Source of the DNA: Nitrososphaeraceae archaeon | Lineage (GTDB): Archaea; Thermoproteota; Nitrososphaeria; Nitrososphaerales; Nitrososphaeraceae | NCBI GenBank assembly: GCA_009377575.1 | Contig: WHTU01000027.1 | Coordinates: 1-39,301, forward strand | Direction of reading: 5' to 3' | Length of the DNA: 39,301 nucleotides | Part shown: piece by piece, positions 1 to 8,369 of the stretch | Layout: every line of letters starts with the position of its first letter | Numbering within the stretch: the first letter of the stretch is position 1 | Notes under the pieces: generated by a model | What the model saw: the letters and a program-made list of their open reading frames with translations, nothing else | Told to the model about the DNA's origin: nothing | The model's database searches: none | Made by a program: the position numbers and the translations under genes

Positions 1-451
1 TTATCTACCGTGATATCTTAACAAGCCATTTCGAGCATGTAATTTAATACTGAGGAAAGGAAAAAGCAACTTTAGTAGATGAGGGCAGACTTACATTATG
101 GGAGGGATTTGAAGGAGATGCAGTCTTGTAAGCCTAGTTGTATTTAATCTTGGGAGAGATCTATCGTTCTCCTTTTTTGGGATCTTCTTGTGTTTACGTA
201 TTTTCATATCAGTAACATTCAGTCCATGCCTCTATTGCACTGGATATCAGTTCTGCCGGAGTCAGAATCATGGACATTACTGTTTAGCATTCCTTGAGAT
301 CAACAGCTTGAAATAGCTCTGGAAAAATAACTAAAAGTCTATGTCCCAAGCAAATGGGAGGCGAGACGGATTTGATACGCTGCTTTAGCCATCTGGTAAT
401 GTGTTACCACAATTTTCAAATTTCCCAAGATTGATAATTTAGGTTAACCAG
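1..451. other. Intergenic region, nearly empty
   Basis: No convincing gene. The minus strand holds a 22-codon frame (209-277) whose peptide, MSMILTPAELISSAIEAWTE and then CY, has natural-looking protein composition and ends at a TGA, so it may be the stub of a lost gene. A hairpin followed by a T-run lies at 153-178. The rest shows nothing recognisable. Confidence 0.3.
153..178 (+). terminator. Hairpin plus T-run, possible terminator
   Basis: GGAGA at 153-157 pairs with TCTCC at 168-172 and is followed directly by six T. Archaeal termination depends mainly on T-tracts, so the T-run is the more meaningful part. No plus-strand gene ends just upstream inside the window, so its client could lie beyond the left edge. 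Confidence 0.25.
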
Positions 452-1075
452 TTAGTTTGTGAGATTATTTAATATTTCAGAGCTTCGCTTTATTTGTGCA
501 CCATAATTATTCTTAATATAAGATAAGCCAGACTCATGATCTTCTCTAGTAAATGCACTCACTGCATCCTCCAGGATTATGATATTGTATCCTCTAATAA
601 AAGCTCCATATGCTGTATGTTTTATGCAAATATGAGTATGAATTCCGGCTATGATCAAGGTGTTTACTCCTTTACCCTCATACAATTCCTTCAGTAAAGC
701 ATCGAGATCGGTGGAATCAAATGAACCATAGAATCTTTTTGGAACTACATGATCCTGTTGAGCTGGTTCGAGTTCCCTTATTACCTTTGAACCGTTTGTC
801 CCTTTCATAGCATGAGGACCCCAAATTTTTAGTTCAGGATCGTCTTCCACATGTTCGTCATTACAGTAGAATACAGGTACGTCTTTTTTTCTGGCAACCG
901 ATACCAAATCTCGTATTTGTGTTATTATTTTAGATGCTCTATCTGATTTAAGATCACCATAGATAAAGTCGTTGAGCATATCATTTACCAGGATAGCAAT
1001 TCTTTGTCTCGAGATATTTAAATGTCCATCATTACTATACGAGTCCAAACTGGTAGTATGTTTATTTACAGACAT
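452..1075 (-). CDS. Cysteine hydrolase, isochorismatase family
   Basis: Predicted 207 aa cytoplasmic hydrolase of the isochorismatase/nicotinamidase superfamily, which cleaves amide or enol-ether bonds through a Cys nucleophile. The catalytic triad can be placed: Asp32 in ILVNDMLNDF, Lys113 in VPKRFYGSF, and Cys150 in IAGIHTHICIKH, the usual Asp-Lys-Cys order. Length fits the family (180-220 aa). The His-rich metal motif of nicotinamidases is not obvious, so the substrate cannot be named. It stands alone, with a PhzF-like remnant behind it. The first ~20 residues are poorly conserved in this family, so the true start may be a little internal. Confidence 0.88.
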   Translation of the reverse strand: MSVNKHTTSLDSYSNDGHLNISRQRIAILVNDMLNDFIYGDLKSDRASKIITQIRDLVSVARKKDVPVFYCNDEHVEDDPELKIWGPHAMKGTNGSKVIRELEPAQQDHVVPKRFYGSFDSTDLDALLKELYEGKGVNTLIIAGIHTHICIKHTAYGAFIRGYNIIILEDAVSAFTREDHESGLSYIKNNYGAQIKRSSEILNNLTN

Positions 1076-1339
1076 TTCTATTATTCCGTTGGCTAATCAT
1101 TACACATAACCGAAATTTAATATTAATTAATGGTGAAGGTGATCCAAAAACCAAATTCACATCCAGAACATCATCTGGCAATGCATCTAACTGAAGCGTC
1201 AAGGCAGGTTTAGTTGGTTAAAACAAGTTTTGATCCGATCCTGTACGATTATAGTTGGGCTAAACAGCATATTTGAACTCATTTTCTCTGAAATTTTACA
1301 GAAAACAATATGAGTTAGTACAACTGAATCGACAGCTAC

Positions 1340-1495
1340 TCAAATTAGGAGAATCTGACAATGGGAATAAGCCTTACCCATATTGCTGTAGCGAAGACTT
1401 CCTGTAGCAGAACCAGTAACGCTTTCCTCATTGATAATAGGACCATCCAGGAGTCGATTGATATAGAAAACTGTAGACTGTATCCATGTGAATGT
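1340..1495 (-). pseudogene. PhzF-family gene remnant
   Basis: An open minus-strand stretch without a start codon reads FYINRLLDGPIINEESVTGS followed by ATGSLRYSN. This resembles the C-terminal EDPVTGSATGAL signature of the PhzF/phenazine-biosynthesis-like isomerase family, where the Asp/Glu-Pro-x-Thr-Gly-Ser loop precedes an alanine-rich helix. The remainder of a ~280 aa PhzF protein is absent on both sides, so I read it as a relic. Recognition rests on one motif and could be fortuitous. Confidence 0.4.
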
Positions 1496-1648
1496 CTAAT
1501 AAGCATTATCCATACTTTCACTCCCTAGGCATCATTTAACCTCCACCAAACCAAATCAAGATCCATTAGGATAAAGGATATCTATCCATGCGAGGCTCAA
1601 TCCTTACTACCGTCTTTATCCTCATGTTAAGGAGATACCACAGTTAGC

Positions 1649-1978
1649 TTACCGAGGCTTGCTCTCATTTCTATTGGTCTCTTTTAGTAGTGCTGTTTCT
1701 TTTCTGAATCCTCCTAATTTGAATATAGAAAAGAGAATAATTGCAATAGACAATCCGATAAACATGTATGAGTAGGTGGTCAGAAATATACTGGTGCCAA
1801 GGGGTAGTAAAAAGCCAATAAATGAAAAACATGCTGGACACACTCCAAGCACAACTCCTAACGTAGAGCCAGCAAATCCTGGTCTACCGTCTTCTTTCTT
1901 ACAACCTAAACATTTGCTTCTAGTATACAGATATAGCGAAACGAACACTCCAAATAAGATTGAGAAAAAGCCATACAT
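1649..1978 (-). CDS. Small membrane protein with two CxxC motifs
   Basis: 109 aa. An N-terminal membrane helix (about residues 3-19) is followed by CLGCKK, then two further hydrophobic stretches (about 38-60 and 67-88), the first containing CPACF, and a charged C-terminal tail. The two CxxC pairs could bind metal or act in thiol chemistry at the membrane; no function is known to me. It sits 67 nt downstream of the sulfurtransferase on the same strand, so co-transcription with a sulfur-transfer enzyme is possible but unproven. Confidence 0.65.
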   Translation of the reverse strand: MYGFFSILFGVFVSLYLYTRSKCLGCKKEDGRPGFAGSTLGVVLGVCPACFSFIGFLLPLGTSIFLTTYSYMFIGLSIAIILFSIFKLGGFRKETALLKETNRNESKPR

Positions 1979-2045
1979 CCTGTCTTGACTTTGCTAATCA
2001 ATCATATTTTATGGGGTTTGATGAGCTTTCAATGTCTTGAATGTT

Positions 2046-2876
2046 TTAACTCCCCTTCTCTATAGGATTTGCTATCATATTTCCCCATTCAGTCCATGAA
2101 CCGTCATAGTTCTTTACATTTGGATATCCAAGTAGATATTTGAGGACAAACCATGTATGAGACGATCTTTCTCCGATTCGACAATAGGCGATAATCTCTT
2201 TATCAGGAGTTATGCCTTTTGATTCATACAATTGCTTTAGCTGATCTGCTGGTTTGAATGTTCCGTCAGCATCATTAACTGCTTGTGCCCATGGAATATT
2301 TAGTGCACTTGGTATATGTCCACCTCTCTGTGCATGTTCAGTTGGGTATTCAGGAGGCGCTAATATTTCACCGGTGAATTCCTTTGGACTTCTAACGTCT
2401 ACAAGCTTATTCATTCCCTTAGTAGATATAGATTCTTTTACATAGTCTAGAAATACCCTAATCTTATCATCAGGACCTGATGCTCTAAAGGTGCCTTTAG
2501 CATGTTGAGGGGGCGTATCTTTGGTTAGTGGTCTATCTTCTAGTAGCCATTTCTTCCTGCCACCATTCATTATCCTAACATCCTTAAATCCATAGTATTT
2601 GAACACCCAGAAAGCAAAGGCAGCAAACCAGTTGTTAAAATCTCCGTAAAGTACAAGTGTTGTGTCATCGTTAACTCCGGCATCCTGCAAGAGCTTCTCA
2701 CATGCCTCTTTAGCAACTACATTTCTTGCGATAGGATCATTTATGTCATCTTTCCAATCAAATAATACAGCATTTGGAACATGTCCCAAGTCATAGTTCG
2801 CTTTTCTGTTGGGTTGTATCGATTTCTCACGAATAAAGTCGCTAGCGATATCTTGTGATATAAGGACGTTTTCCAT
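2046..2876 (-). CDS. Thiosulfate/3-mercaptopyruvate sulfurtransferase
   Basis: 276 aa with two tandem rhodanese domains. The C-terminal domain carries the active-site loop CRIGERS, with nucleophilic Cys232, inside EIIAYCRIGERSSHTWFVLK; CRxGxR is typical of thiosulfate sulfurtransferases, whereas mercaptopyruvate enzymes usually have CGSGVT. The N-terminal domain is the usual inactive copy, with DFNN where the loop would be. GHVPNAVLFDW and RGGHIPSALNIPWA are the paired cradle motifs. The N-terminus looks about ten residues shorter than in relatives just before YDLGHVPNA, which may be a small deletion. It transfers sulfane sulfur to thiols or cyanide. Confidence 0.9.
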   Translation of the reverse strand: MENVLISQDIASDFIREKSIQPNRKANYDLGHVPNAVLFDWKDDINDPIARNVVAKEACEKLLQDAGVNDDTTLVLYGDFNNWFAAFAFWVFKYYGFKDVRIMNGGRKKWLLEDRPLTKDTPPQHAKGTFRASGPDDKIRVFLDYVKESISTKGMNKLVDVRSPKEFTGEILAPPEYPTEHAQRGGHIPSALNIPWAQAVNDADGTFKPADQLKQLYESKGITPDKEIIAYCRIGERSSHTWFVLKYLLGYPNVKNYDGSWTEWGNMIANPIEKGS

Positions 2877-2922
2877 TGCCTAGAAGTTTATTGTACCTCT
2901 AGGAGCGTAACAAAATGGTTTA

Positions 2923-3258
2923 TTAGACACGCGGAACATTCTCATCATTTTTATCAACTAACTCAGGTTGTATCGTAGCCAACAATCGTATTATTTCCTG
3001 GTAATGATTCCTCAACAGCAGACTCCTTGTCTTGCCATGCAACTCAGGGAATGCGTTTTGGGATTCCCTTATTCTAAAGAGTGCAGAATTAATCTTGTTT
3101 ACATAGAGAACACGGCTCAGTCTGAGCAAATAATACTCTGCTTTTAGCAATATAGCCTTATCATTCTGTGAAACATCAGTGCGTGTAGCAAACGTCGAAA
3201 GCGCTCTCTTTTGCTCCTCTATATCTATCCTAACCTTAAAAAAAAATTCTTCGGACAA
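2923..3258 (-). CDS. Hypothetical helical protein
   Basis: 111 aa, not recognised. The sequence is predominantly helix-forming with charged heptad-like stretches (for example AILLKAEYYLLRLSRVLYV), no signal peptide and no cysteines. It lies 46 nt upstream of the sulfurtransferase on the same strand and may be its operon leader gene. Balanced amino-acid composition and lack of a competing frame support it being real. Confidence 0.55.
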   Translation of the reverse strand: MSEEFFFKVRIDIEEQKRALSTFATRTDVSQNDKAILLKAEYYLLRLSRVLYVNKINSALFRIRESQNAFPELHGKTRSLLLRNHYQEIIRLLATIQPELVDKNDENVPRV

Positions 3259-3759
3259 AGGTTACCAGTTATGAACAAGATGGCTCAACTATTTACCTTC
3301 TTCGATGTAAGATGATGTAATAGACTTGAAGGACTAGCTCCGTTCTTAATCTTAACCATGACAATGGAAAAACTTCAATAGTGTCATTATAGTCCGTCAG
3401 AGAAAAAGATAAACTTACCAGCCAATAAATGAGGTGAAATTAAAAGGGAATGTGGAGTATCCAATCTTATCTCAGATACCTCAGGTACATCAGTTACCTT
3501 AGACAGTTATTATAACTTCGATGTGATGTTTCTGAGAATCTGAGGTCATGCTAAGGTATGATAGATTACACTCTAAGATCCTCCTGGGAGGTCGACTTAG
3601 ATATAGATAAAGGAATGGATATTCTTATTTGAAGTATAAATCATGCTCGTTTTGATATCAGACTGATGCAGAGAGTTACAAGAAATAGCGTACTAATATC
3701 ACATGATACCACACAGTAGCAAAAGCTAAATCCTTCTATATTCAAATGATATATGAACG
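3259..3759. other. Intergenic region with one hairpin
   Basis: Divergent spacer between the minus-strand helical protein and the plus-strand HTH gene. An imperfect inverted repeat at 3573-3600 pairs CTAAG with CTTAG and CTCC with GGAG around a small internal loop. No gene or remnant was recognised. AT-rich sequence just before 3760 (ATGATATATGAAC, about 3746-3758) is too close to the ATG to be its TATA box. Confidence 0.3.
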
Positions 3760-4794
3760 ATGGATAAAAAGCAAAAGGAGGCTCATATCAGAGCATTAGC
3801 TGAAAAAGGGAAGACTTATAGGGAGATTGCAAAAGAAGCGCAGGCATCTCCAAACACGATCAAGGCAGTTTTAAATAAAGCTGGTCTTGACGACTGTACT
3901 TCAATACACTCTAGAGCCTTCGAACTTTATTCAGAAGGGAAGACTCCTTTACAAGTGGCTATTGCACTTGGCCTCAACTCTGATCAAGCAATAGATTATC
4001 ATCAGGAATATCTTATGCTTCTGGGATGTACCGAATTCACGAAGATTTATCCTCAGATCAAAGGCAACCCTTGGCCATATGTAGATCTTGTCAAACTAGC
4101 TATGGAGAAACGAATTGGTACAGAACACATAATGAAACTTCTTGATATTGCTAACAATGATCTACCATTAGTCGAATCAAAATACGAAAAATTCAAAAGG
4201 GCAATAGATTCATTGGGGTTTGAAAAGATTAGTTCTGAGGTTAGAGTTTCGAATTTGCATAAGACAGTAGACCAACTTCAATTCATTGTTCAACAGTTAC
4301 GATACGAAGAAGCTAAACGGAATTACCAGAAGGAGAGGTTAGAGAACTTTGTAAAGAACTTTCAAAGCAATAACGAAATATGTAAGCTTAAGCAAATGAT
4401 GAAACAAGAGTTTGAAAACAATATTCTGAAGCCTAGACGTCTATTGAGGATTGCAATCGCTTCTTTATTCGAATCTGAAAGAAAGAATCCTGGAAAACTT
4501 CGAGCTCTATATTACAATAATTCTCCTAGCTTATCAGTAGAACAATTATTATCGCAGTCATTCCTCAGTCAAAATCAACAATATCCAAACCAATTTGGGC
4601 ATAATGAGGATGCCCTCGAGAGATTGCTCTTAGACGAGGCTGAACAGTGTTACAATCGGATGGTAGATGTCATTACAAACAATTGCATTAATGAGATGCC
4701 TAATGATACTGAGTCATCATCTCCGATATTACAGGTACCTGACATACAAGATGGTCTGTCTTCGGTAGGTCGAAGGGAGCGCTTAAGAAAGTAG
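3760..4794 (+). CDS. HTH-domain protein of thaumarchaeal type
   Basis: 344 aa. Residues 1-45 form a helix-turn-helix of resolvase/MarR-like type (AEKGKTYREIAKEAQASPNT, then IKAVLNKAGL), followed by a second repeat-like helical unit (about 48-85: ELYSEGKTPLQVAIALGLNS). A coiled coil spans roughly 165-215, and the C-terminal third is Gln/Ser/Asn-rich. I recall similar HTH-coiled-coil proteins as multicopy in soil ammonia-oxidising archaea; no ligand or target is known. Only 5 nt separate it from the membrane protein downstream, so the pair is very probably one transcriptional unit. Confidence 0.75.
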   Translation: MDKKQKEAHIRALAEKGKTYREIAKEAQASPNTIKAVLNKAGLDDCTSIHSRAFELYSEGKTPLQVAIALGLNSDQAIDYHQEYLMLLGCTEFTKIYPQIKGNPWPYVDLVKLAMEKRIGTEHIMKLLDIANNDLPLVESKYEKFKRAIDSLGFEKISSEVRVSNLHKTVDQLQFIVQQLRYEEAKRNYQKERLENFVKNFQSNNEICKLKQMMKQEFENNILKPRRLLRIAIASLFESERKNPGKLRALYYNNSPSLSVEQLLSQSFLSQNQQYPNQFGHNEDALERLLLDEAEQCYNRMVDVITNNCINEMPNDTESSSPILQVPDIQDGLSSVGRRERLRK

Positions 4795-4799
4795 CCAAG

Positions 4800-5057
4800 A
4801 TGATAGCAATCATAGTTGGATTATTTATTGCCGGATTAGCATACCTGCAATATCAACAACTGGCATCCTTTGATTGGAACAGGATTGAGGCTCTAGTTAT
4901 ACCTCCAACAGAACCACCAGCTGCTGATGTACAACTTCCTCCTTCAGATGAAGAACCCTTAGCCGCCGTACAATTTGAACAAGGACAACCTGACGTGCAG
5001 CCTCCTGGTGATGACGAATCTCCTGAAGAAGAGGGCTCAGAGAGTAGCAACAACTAG
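4800..5057 (+). CDS. Single-pass membrane protein, acidic proline-rich tail
   Basis: 85 aa. Residues 1-17 are one hydrophobic helix (MIAIIVGLFIAGLAYLQY), followed by a long disordered tail dominated by Pro, Gln, Glu and Asp and ending EEEGSESSNN. It begins 5 nt after the HTH gene stop. The tail has no domain I know; high negative charge suggests an interaction surface or spacer. Coupling to a DNA-binding protein could mean membrane tethering of the regulator, which is inference from adjacency only. Confidence 0.65.
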   Translation: MIAIIVGLFIAGLAYLQYQQLASFDWNRIEALVIPPTEPPAADVQLPPSDEEPLAAVQFEQGQPDVQPPGDDESPEEEGSESSNN

Positions 5058-5142
5058 CACTATCGAATCCTTTTCTTTTTTTTGAAGAATGTGGTTTGTT
5101 CGATGCCTTTCGTATGTCTCTGCAGTTCTGGCATTAGAGTAG

Positions 5143-5262
5143 TGGGACTGCACAAGAGAAAAAGAAGTTGACCGAAATGACCTCATCGAAGCGGCATACC
5201 ATAGAGCAATGGCTTATGCGTTACACAATACTTTGAGGGATCTTGAAATGATGATCGGATGA
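5143..5262 (+). pseudogene. Remnant paralogous to the 24736 gene
   Basis: An open stretch of 39 codons without a start reads REKEVDRNDLIEAAYHRAMA and then YALHNTLRDLEMMIG. It aligns with the C-terminus of the intact 82 aa protein at 24736-24984 (CASRDDFAEALYHRVMADMA, then HRILKELEMDG), sharing the AxYHRxMAxxxHxxLxxLEM pattern. The N-terminal coiled-coil half is missing, so this copy is a truncated relic. Confidence 0.5.
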
Positions 5263-5322
5263 GATGAACTAGGAACCAGGATGTCCTTGCAGTTCTGGCA
5301 ACCTGATTTTATACTGCATGCG

Positions 5323-5742
5323 TTAGGTAGTCGTGGACTCGACGTCTTTCCAGAAATCATCCCATTTGATATAGGACTTATCCCCTAGTTGTTTTCCACA
5401 AATATTGCGGAGTCCCGAATCTAGTGGTATAGTGAAGGTGTTGTTTTCATTTTCGACCATGAGATCCGCTTCCACCAGAAGTCTATAAACCTCGTCATGG
5501 ACTCGCTGATAAAATGGATGTTCTCCACTGAACTGGTAAACATCTACACCCAACCGATCCATGAAACCTCTAGCGCATTCCTTGATCATATCCACACTAT
5601 GAAACGACGTAGATTCGTTGGATACTACACGATCGCATATGCATTCCAAAATGCGATTCCTGAGCATGTCAAAGTATTCCTCCTCACTCTTTTGTCCACT
5701 TACTCCGTGTTCCATTGATCGGTTCCATTGCGATACTATCAT
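5323..5742 (-). CDS. Hypothetical protein
   Basis: 139 aa, not recognised. It is helical in its first two thirds, with ECICDRVV and IKECARGFMDRLG, and ends in a segment with a winged-helix flavour (VYRLLVEADLMVENENNTFT). No signal peptide or membrane segment. It is convergent with the HTH operon and flanked on both sides by gene relics, which lowers confidence that it is still functional. Confidence 0.5.
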   Translation of the reverse strand: MIVSQWNRSMEHGVSGQKSEEEYFDMLRNRILECICDRVVSNESTSFHSVDMIKECARGFMDRLGVDVYQFSGEHPFYQRVHDEVYRLLVEADLMVENENNTFTIPLDSGLRNICGKQLGDKSYIKWDDFWKDVESTTT

Positions 5743-5781
5743 TTATGAGCTTAGCTCTTAGTGATTTCCATACTCTTGCCC

Positions 5782-6067
5782 CTGCGAGACAAATATGACA
5801 TAGTTAAAGATATCCTCGAGATAGTATACGACACCGTCCTCCCCCCGCTCTTTATCGCAATCAGATGAATCAGACAAGGATGGTTACGAGGCAAACCTGA
5901 CACATCCGCAAACTGTCAACTATCTCCGCCTGCTTGTCGACCAAGGACTGCTCGTTTTGACGGATTTCAAACCCTTTCCATATTACGAAATCAAAAGTAA
6001 AGGGCGGCGATGTCTGCAGTTATTTGGCGAGATTGAGTATTACTTAAGAGCAGAAGTGATTACGTGA
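5782..6067 (+). pseudogene. Frameshifted winged-helix regulator
   Basis: Two frames together spell one archaeal winged-helix protein of the HTH_45 kind. The first (5782-5868) reads RDKYDIVKDILEIVYDTVLP and then hits TGA. The second (to 6067) reads YEANLTHPQTVNYLRLLVDQ, GLLVLTDFKPFPYYEIKSKG and RRCLQLFGEIEYYL. Family members read continuously from DILE through a MYxANLSYxQLxxYL recognition helix to YEITxKGxxFL, so indels near 5865-5885 broke this copy. No start codon is apparent at the 5' end. Confidence 0.65.
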
Positions 6068-6091
6068 ACAAATCTCTAGAAACATGACGAC

Positions 6092-6100
6092 ATATAAATA
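6092..6100 (+). promoter_or_regulatory. TATA box of the 6132 ORF
   Basis: ATATAAATA lies 32-40 nt upstream of the ATG at 6132, the spacing expected for an archaeal TATA box with a leader of under ten nucleotides. It shows that a truncated winged-helix ORF still has a good promoter. Confidence 0.5.
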
Positions 6101-6131
6101 GTAAATTGGCTTTCGTCAACTGGTAATTCCT

Positions 6132-6257
6132 ATGACGAGTAGGATCTTACAGCAACCTCACCGTGAGCACTACGAAATCATTCAACAATTACTTCAGACC
6201 GCATGTTCACAGGTAGATGGCTGCAAACAATTTGATTTAGCGTATGAGAGTCATTAG
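6132..6257 (+). pseudogene. Truncated winged-helix regulator, 41 aa
   Basis: Starts MTSRILQQPHREHYEIIQQL and continues LQTACSQVDGCKQFDLAYES before a stop at exactly the point where relatives enter the recognition helix. The RxxYEIIxxIL opening matches the start of HTH_45-like archaeal regulators, including the broken neighbour upstream. The rest of the ~90 aa domain is not found downstream. It could be a still-transcribed stub, given the TATA box at 6092. Confidence 0.5.
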
Positions 6258-6370
6258 GCTGCTAGGACTACGTTTTTATTAATATCAATCACACTTAGAA
6301 TTTCTTAGATCGTAGTCCCTAGTACATTATATCACACCGTAAATATAACAAATTTTACTGCATTATTCAG

Positions 6371-6628
6371 ATGTCCCTAGCATACGAAGATTATGTACAA
6401 CTATTTTGTGTTCGCTGCGGAGATGTTGGTCTCGACTGTAATTGTATTATTAATGGAATCGATGAAGAAAAAGTCATTGATAATACAATCATACACATGC
6501 TTGAATATCATGCAATTAAACCGGAAGAAATGACCATGTGTATGAGGTTGAAGATAAAAGAAAGTATGCATATACAACCACTCTCCCCCACCGGAAGTCA
6601 GCTGGCATATAAAAATCATTTTGGATAA
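6371..6628 (+). CDS. DUF1059-like small protein
   Basis: 85 aa cytoplasmic protein. The core, FCVRCGDVGLDCNCIINGID then EEKVIDNTIIHMLEYHAIKP, follows the DUF1059 pattern: Cys near the start, GxDC, a G-E-E turn, and a helix with HxxxxH. It may bind a metal through the Cys/His set; function unknown. A TAAATATAAC element at 6340-6349 is about 22-30 nt upstream. The next gene follows after 9 nt, suggesting an operon of two small Cys proteins. Confidence 0.65.
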   Translation: MSLAYEDYVQLFCVRCGDVGLDCNCIINGIDEEKVIDNTIIHMLEYHAIKPEEMTMCMRLKIKESMHIQPLSPTGSQLAYKNHFG

Positions 6629-6637
6629 ATATTAGAT

Positions 6638-6874
6638 ATGTCAAGACACAGCCGCACTAAGCTTGTTCCCCCAAAAACAAGGATTGAAAGTCAGACTCTG
6701 GAAGTATTAGAAGAGACGAGTCTGCCGCCAGACCAAAAAGAAGATCCAGTGGTAACTGAGCTAGATAATGAAATTGAATGTCCCCGATGTAATGATATTA
6801 TGGAACTGAATTCAAAATTTGATTCATTAATGTATTTTTGTGAGAACTGCGGATTCTTATTAAAGTGTGTCTAG
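6638..6874 (+). CDS. Small C-terminal zinc-ribbon protein
   Basis: 78 aa. The first ~48 residues are polar and probably disordered; the end is a compact zinc ribbon, ECPRCNDIMELNSKFDSLMY then FCENCGFLLKCV, with CPxC and CxxC knuckles about 21 residues apart. It starts 9 nt after the DUF1059-like gene. A frameshifted paralog lies at 30853-31105, which shows the family is duplicated in this genome. Role unknown; likely nucleic-acid or protein binding. Confidence 0.7.
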   Translation: MSRHSRTKLVPPKTRIESQTLEVLEETSLPPDQKEDPVVTELDNEIECPRCNDIMELNSKFDSLMYFCENCGFLLKCV

Positions 6875-7067
6875 CGGGCATTACTGAGTAAAAATCAAAA
6901 GATATATTCATCCTTTCGACAATAAGGTCTTTGAATCCCGATGTTATAAAAGATTTCTTAAGGTTATTTTCGTCGGAGTGGATGAATTTGAAAATCATAT
7001 TTACAATTGTAGACCTACTACGAATTAATACCTGATAATTTTAACAATCAGAAGGTCTAGGCAGTCT

Positions 7068-7598
7068 ATGAAGCAAGAATTAACTGGTAATGACAGGAGT
7101 CATAATATCCGCAGACTAATCAGAAATGTAACATGTAAGAGCGTGATGATGATGCTTTCATTAATAGTGATTGCATTGATAGGGAATATTGGTTATGAAG
7201 AATCAAGTAAAGCGCAGTCTGATACTATGAACCCTATCATAATGCATATTCATCCTCAGCTTAGTATTCTTGTAAATGGTACGTCATTTAGTGTACCAAC
7301 ACAAATTGGAATAGATCCATCTCTGTGGAAAGATCGTTCACTAGACAAATTTGGTATGCAGTCAATGCCAGAAATGAACATGTCGTCTATGGCTCCCTTA
7401 CATACACATGATGATAGTGGGATTGTACATGTAGAATCTACCGTAAATAGGAATTATACGTTAGGAGAATTTCTGAATATATGGGGACTAAATCTTGACG
7501 GTAAGACAGTGAAAATGACAATGAACGATAAGCAAATGGCAGACTTCAGAAATCATATTCTAAGGGATAGTGAACAGATCACATTAGAGATTCAATGA
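7068..7598 (+). CDS. Secreted or anchored His/Met-rich protein
   Basis: 176 aa. A basic N-terminus (1-26) leads into a membrane helix (about 27-46), then a soluble exterior domain. It contains MHIHPQLSILVNG, the Met-rich SMPEMNMSSM, and APLHTHDDSGIVHVES. These His and Met clusters would suit copper or another soft metal outside the cell, and I recall related HIHP...LHTHD proteins in archaea and bacteria without known function. The C-terminal part (YTLGEFLNIWGLNLDGKTVK) looks like a beta-rich fold. Ammonia oxidisers depend on copper, so metal handling is reasonable inference only. Confidence 0.65.
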   Translation: MKQELTGNDRSHNIRRLIRNVTCKSVMMMLSLIVIALIGNIGYEESSKAQSDTMNPIIMHIHPQLSILVNGTSFSVPTQIGIDPSLWKDRSLDKFGMQSMPEMNMSSMAPLHTHDDSGIVHVESTVNRNYTLGEFLNIWGLNLDGKTVKMTMNDKQMADFRNHILRDSEQITLEIQ

Positions 7599-7651
7599 AA
7601 GGCATCTAATAGCCTCCAATTCCATGTACTGAGGCTAACTTATTAACATTA

Positions 7652-7978
7652 TTAATAATTTAGATGCTCCATCAAGAATTCATTATTTTTTGATATTGCT
7701 ATATTAGATTCTGTAGTGTTGTGAAAGAACGTTTGAAATACATGTGGCATGCCTTCATAAATGTCTAATTTGACAGGGATGCCGGCTTGATCCAGACCTT
7801 GATACAAGCGAACAAAATCACTGAGGAGCATTTCTTTGGTACCACCTTGAATTAAGGTGGGTGGAAATCCTTTACTGAAATTACCGTATACAGGTGAAAC
7901 ATATGGATTCTTCTGATCAGAAGGATTAGCGTATGCATAAGCCATGTTTTGAACAGAATCTCTTGAACTGAGTATTCA
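7652..7978 (-). pseudogene. Alpha/beta hydrolase, 3' fragment
   Basis: Only the C-terminal ~105 residues of a hormone-sensitive-lipase-like esterase (Abhydrolase_3) remain. Readable parts are YVSPVYGNFSKGFPPTLIQG, the KEMLLSDFVRLYQGL helix with the acid Asp, and LDIYEGMPHVFQTFF with the catalytic His. The HGGG oxyanion motif and GDSAGG nucleophile are absent. Homology extends upstream of the first ATG (7945) as KRDSVQN and stops at an in-frame stop near 7983. The gene is therefore 5'-truncated and inactive. Confidence 0.75.
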
Positions 7979-8368
7979 CTTTTGATCACAACAATAAGTT
8001 TCAGAATTTATGGGCAAAGTATTTTGAAGCAGCTCTAACCTTATACCAATTAGATCTATACCAGTAATCTCTAAAGTATCGTATAGTTTGTCTAAAAGAA
8101 GACATTTGTAAGCTCTAAGGTTTAACTCATGTTGGGTTGGTGTTTTTATCGAGAATGCTTTATTGGTTGTATTGTCTTTTTGTATAACCTCAAACCAAAA
8201 TACTTCTTCGCCTTTATCTTTTTCTAGTAAGTTTGCTAAGATGCCAGTTCTTACACTGCTATGATATTCATAAACAGGTTTCCTTAAACGTTGTGTAAAT
8301 TTTAGTTCACGTTCTATTTCCAATTTGTTACTGAAGTGTTCTAACTCAGAGAAGGACTCTCTTAACAT
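7976..8368 (-). CDS. Hypothetical protein beside truncated MFS gene
   Basis: 130 aa, not recognised; highly charged, helical at the N-terminus (FSELEHFSNKLEIERELKFT), no membrane segment. It begins 1 nt beyond the stop of the truncated transporter gene and ends in the hydrolase fragment, so it lies between two broken genes. The tight junction could be a deletion endpoint rather than a native operon. Confidence 0.45.
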   Translation of the reverse strand: MLRESFSELEHFSNKLEIERELKFTQRLRKPVYEYHSSVRTGILANLLEKDKGEEVFWFEVIQKDNTTNKAFSIKTPTQHELNLRAYKCLLLDKLYDTLEITGIDLIGIRLELLQNTLPINSETYCCDQK

Positions 8369-8369
8369 T

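Noticed and set aside
4853-5053. 66 aa minus-strand frame rich in Ser, Gly and Cys
   Set aside because: Exact antisense of the acidic proline-rich tail of the 4800 gene; composition is a mirror artefact.
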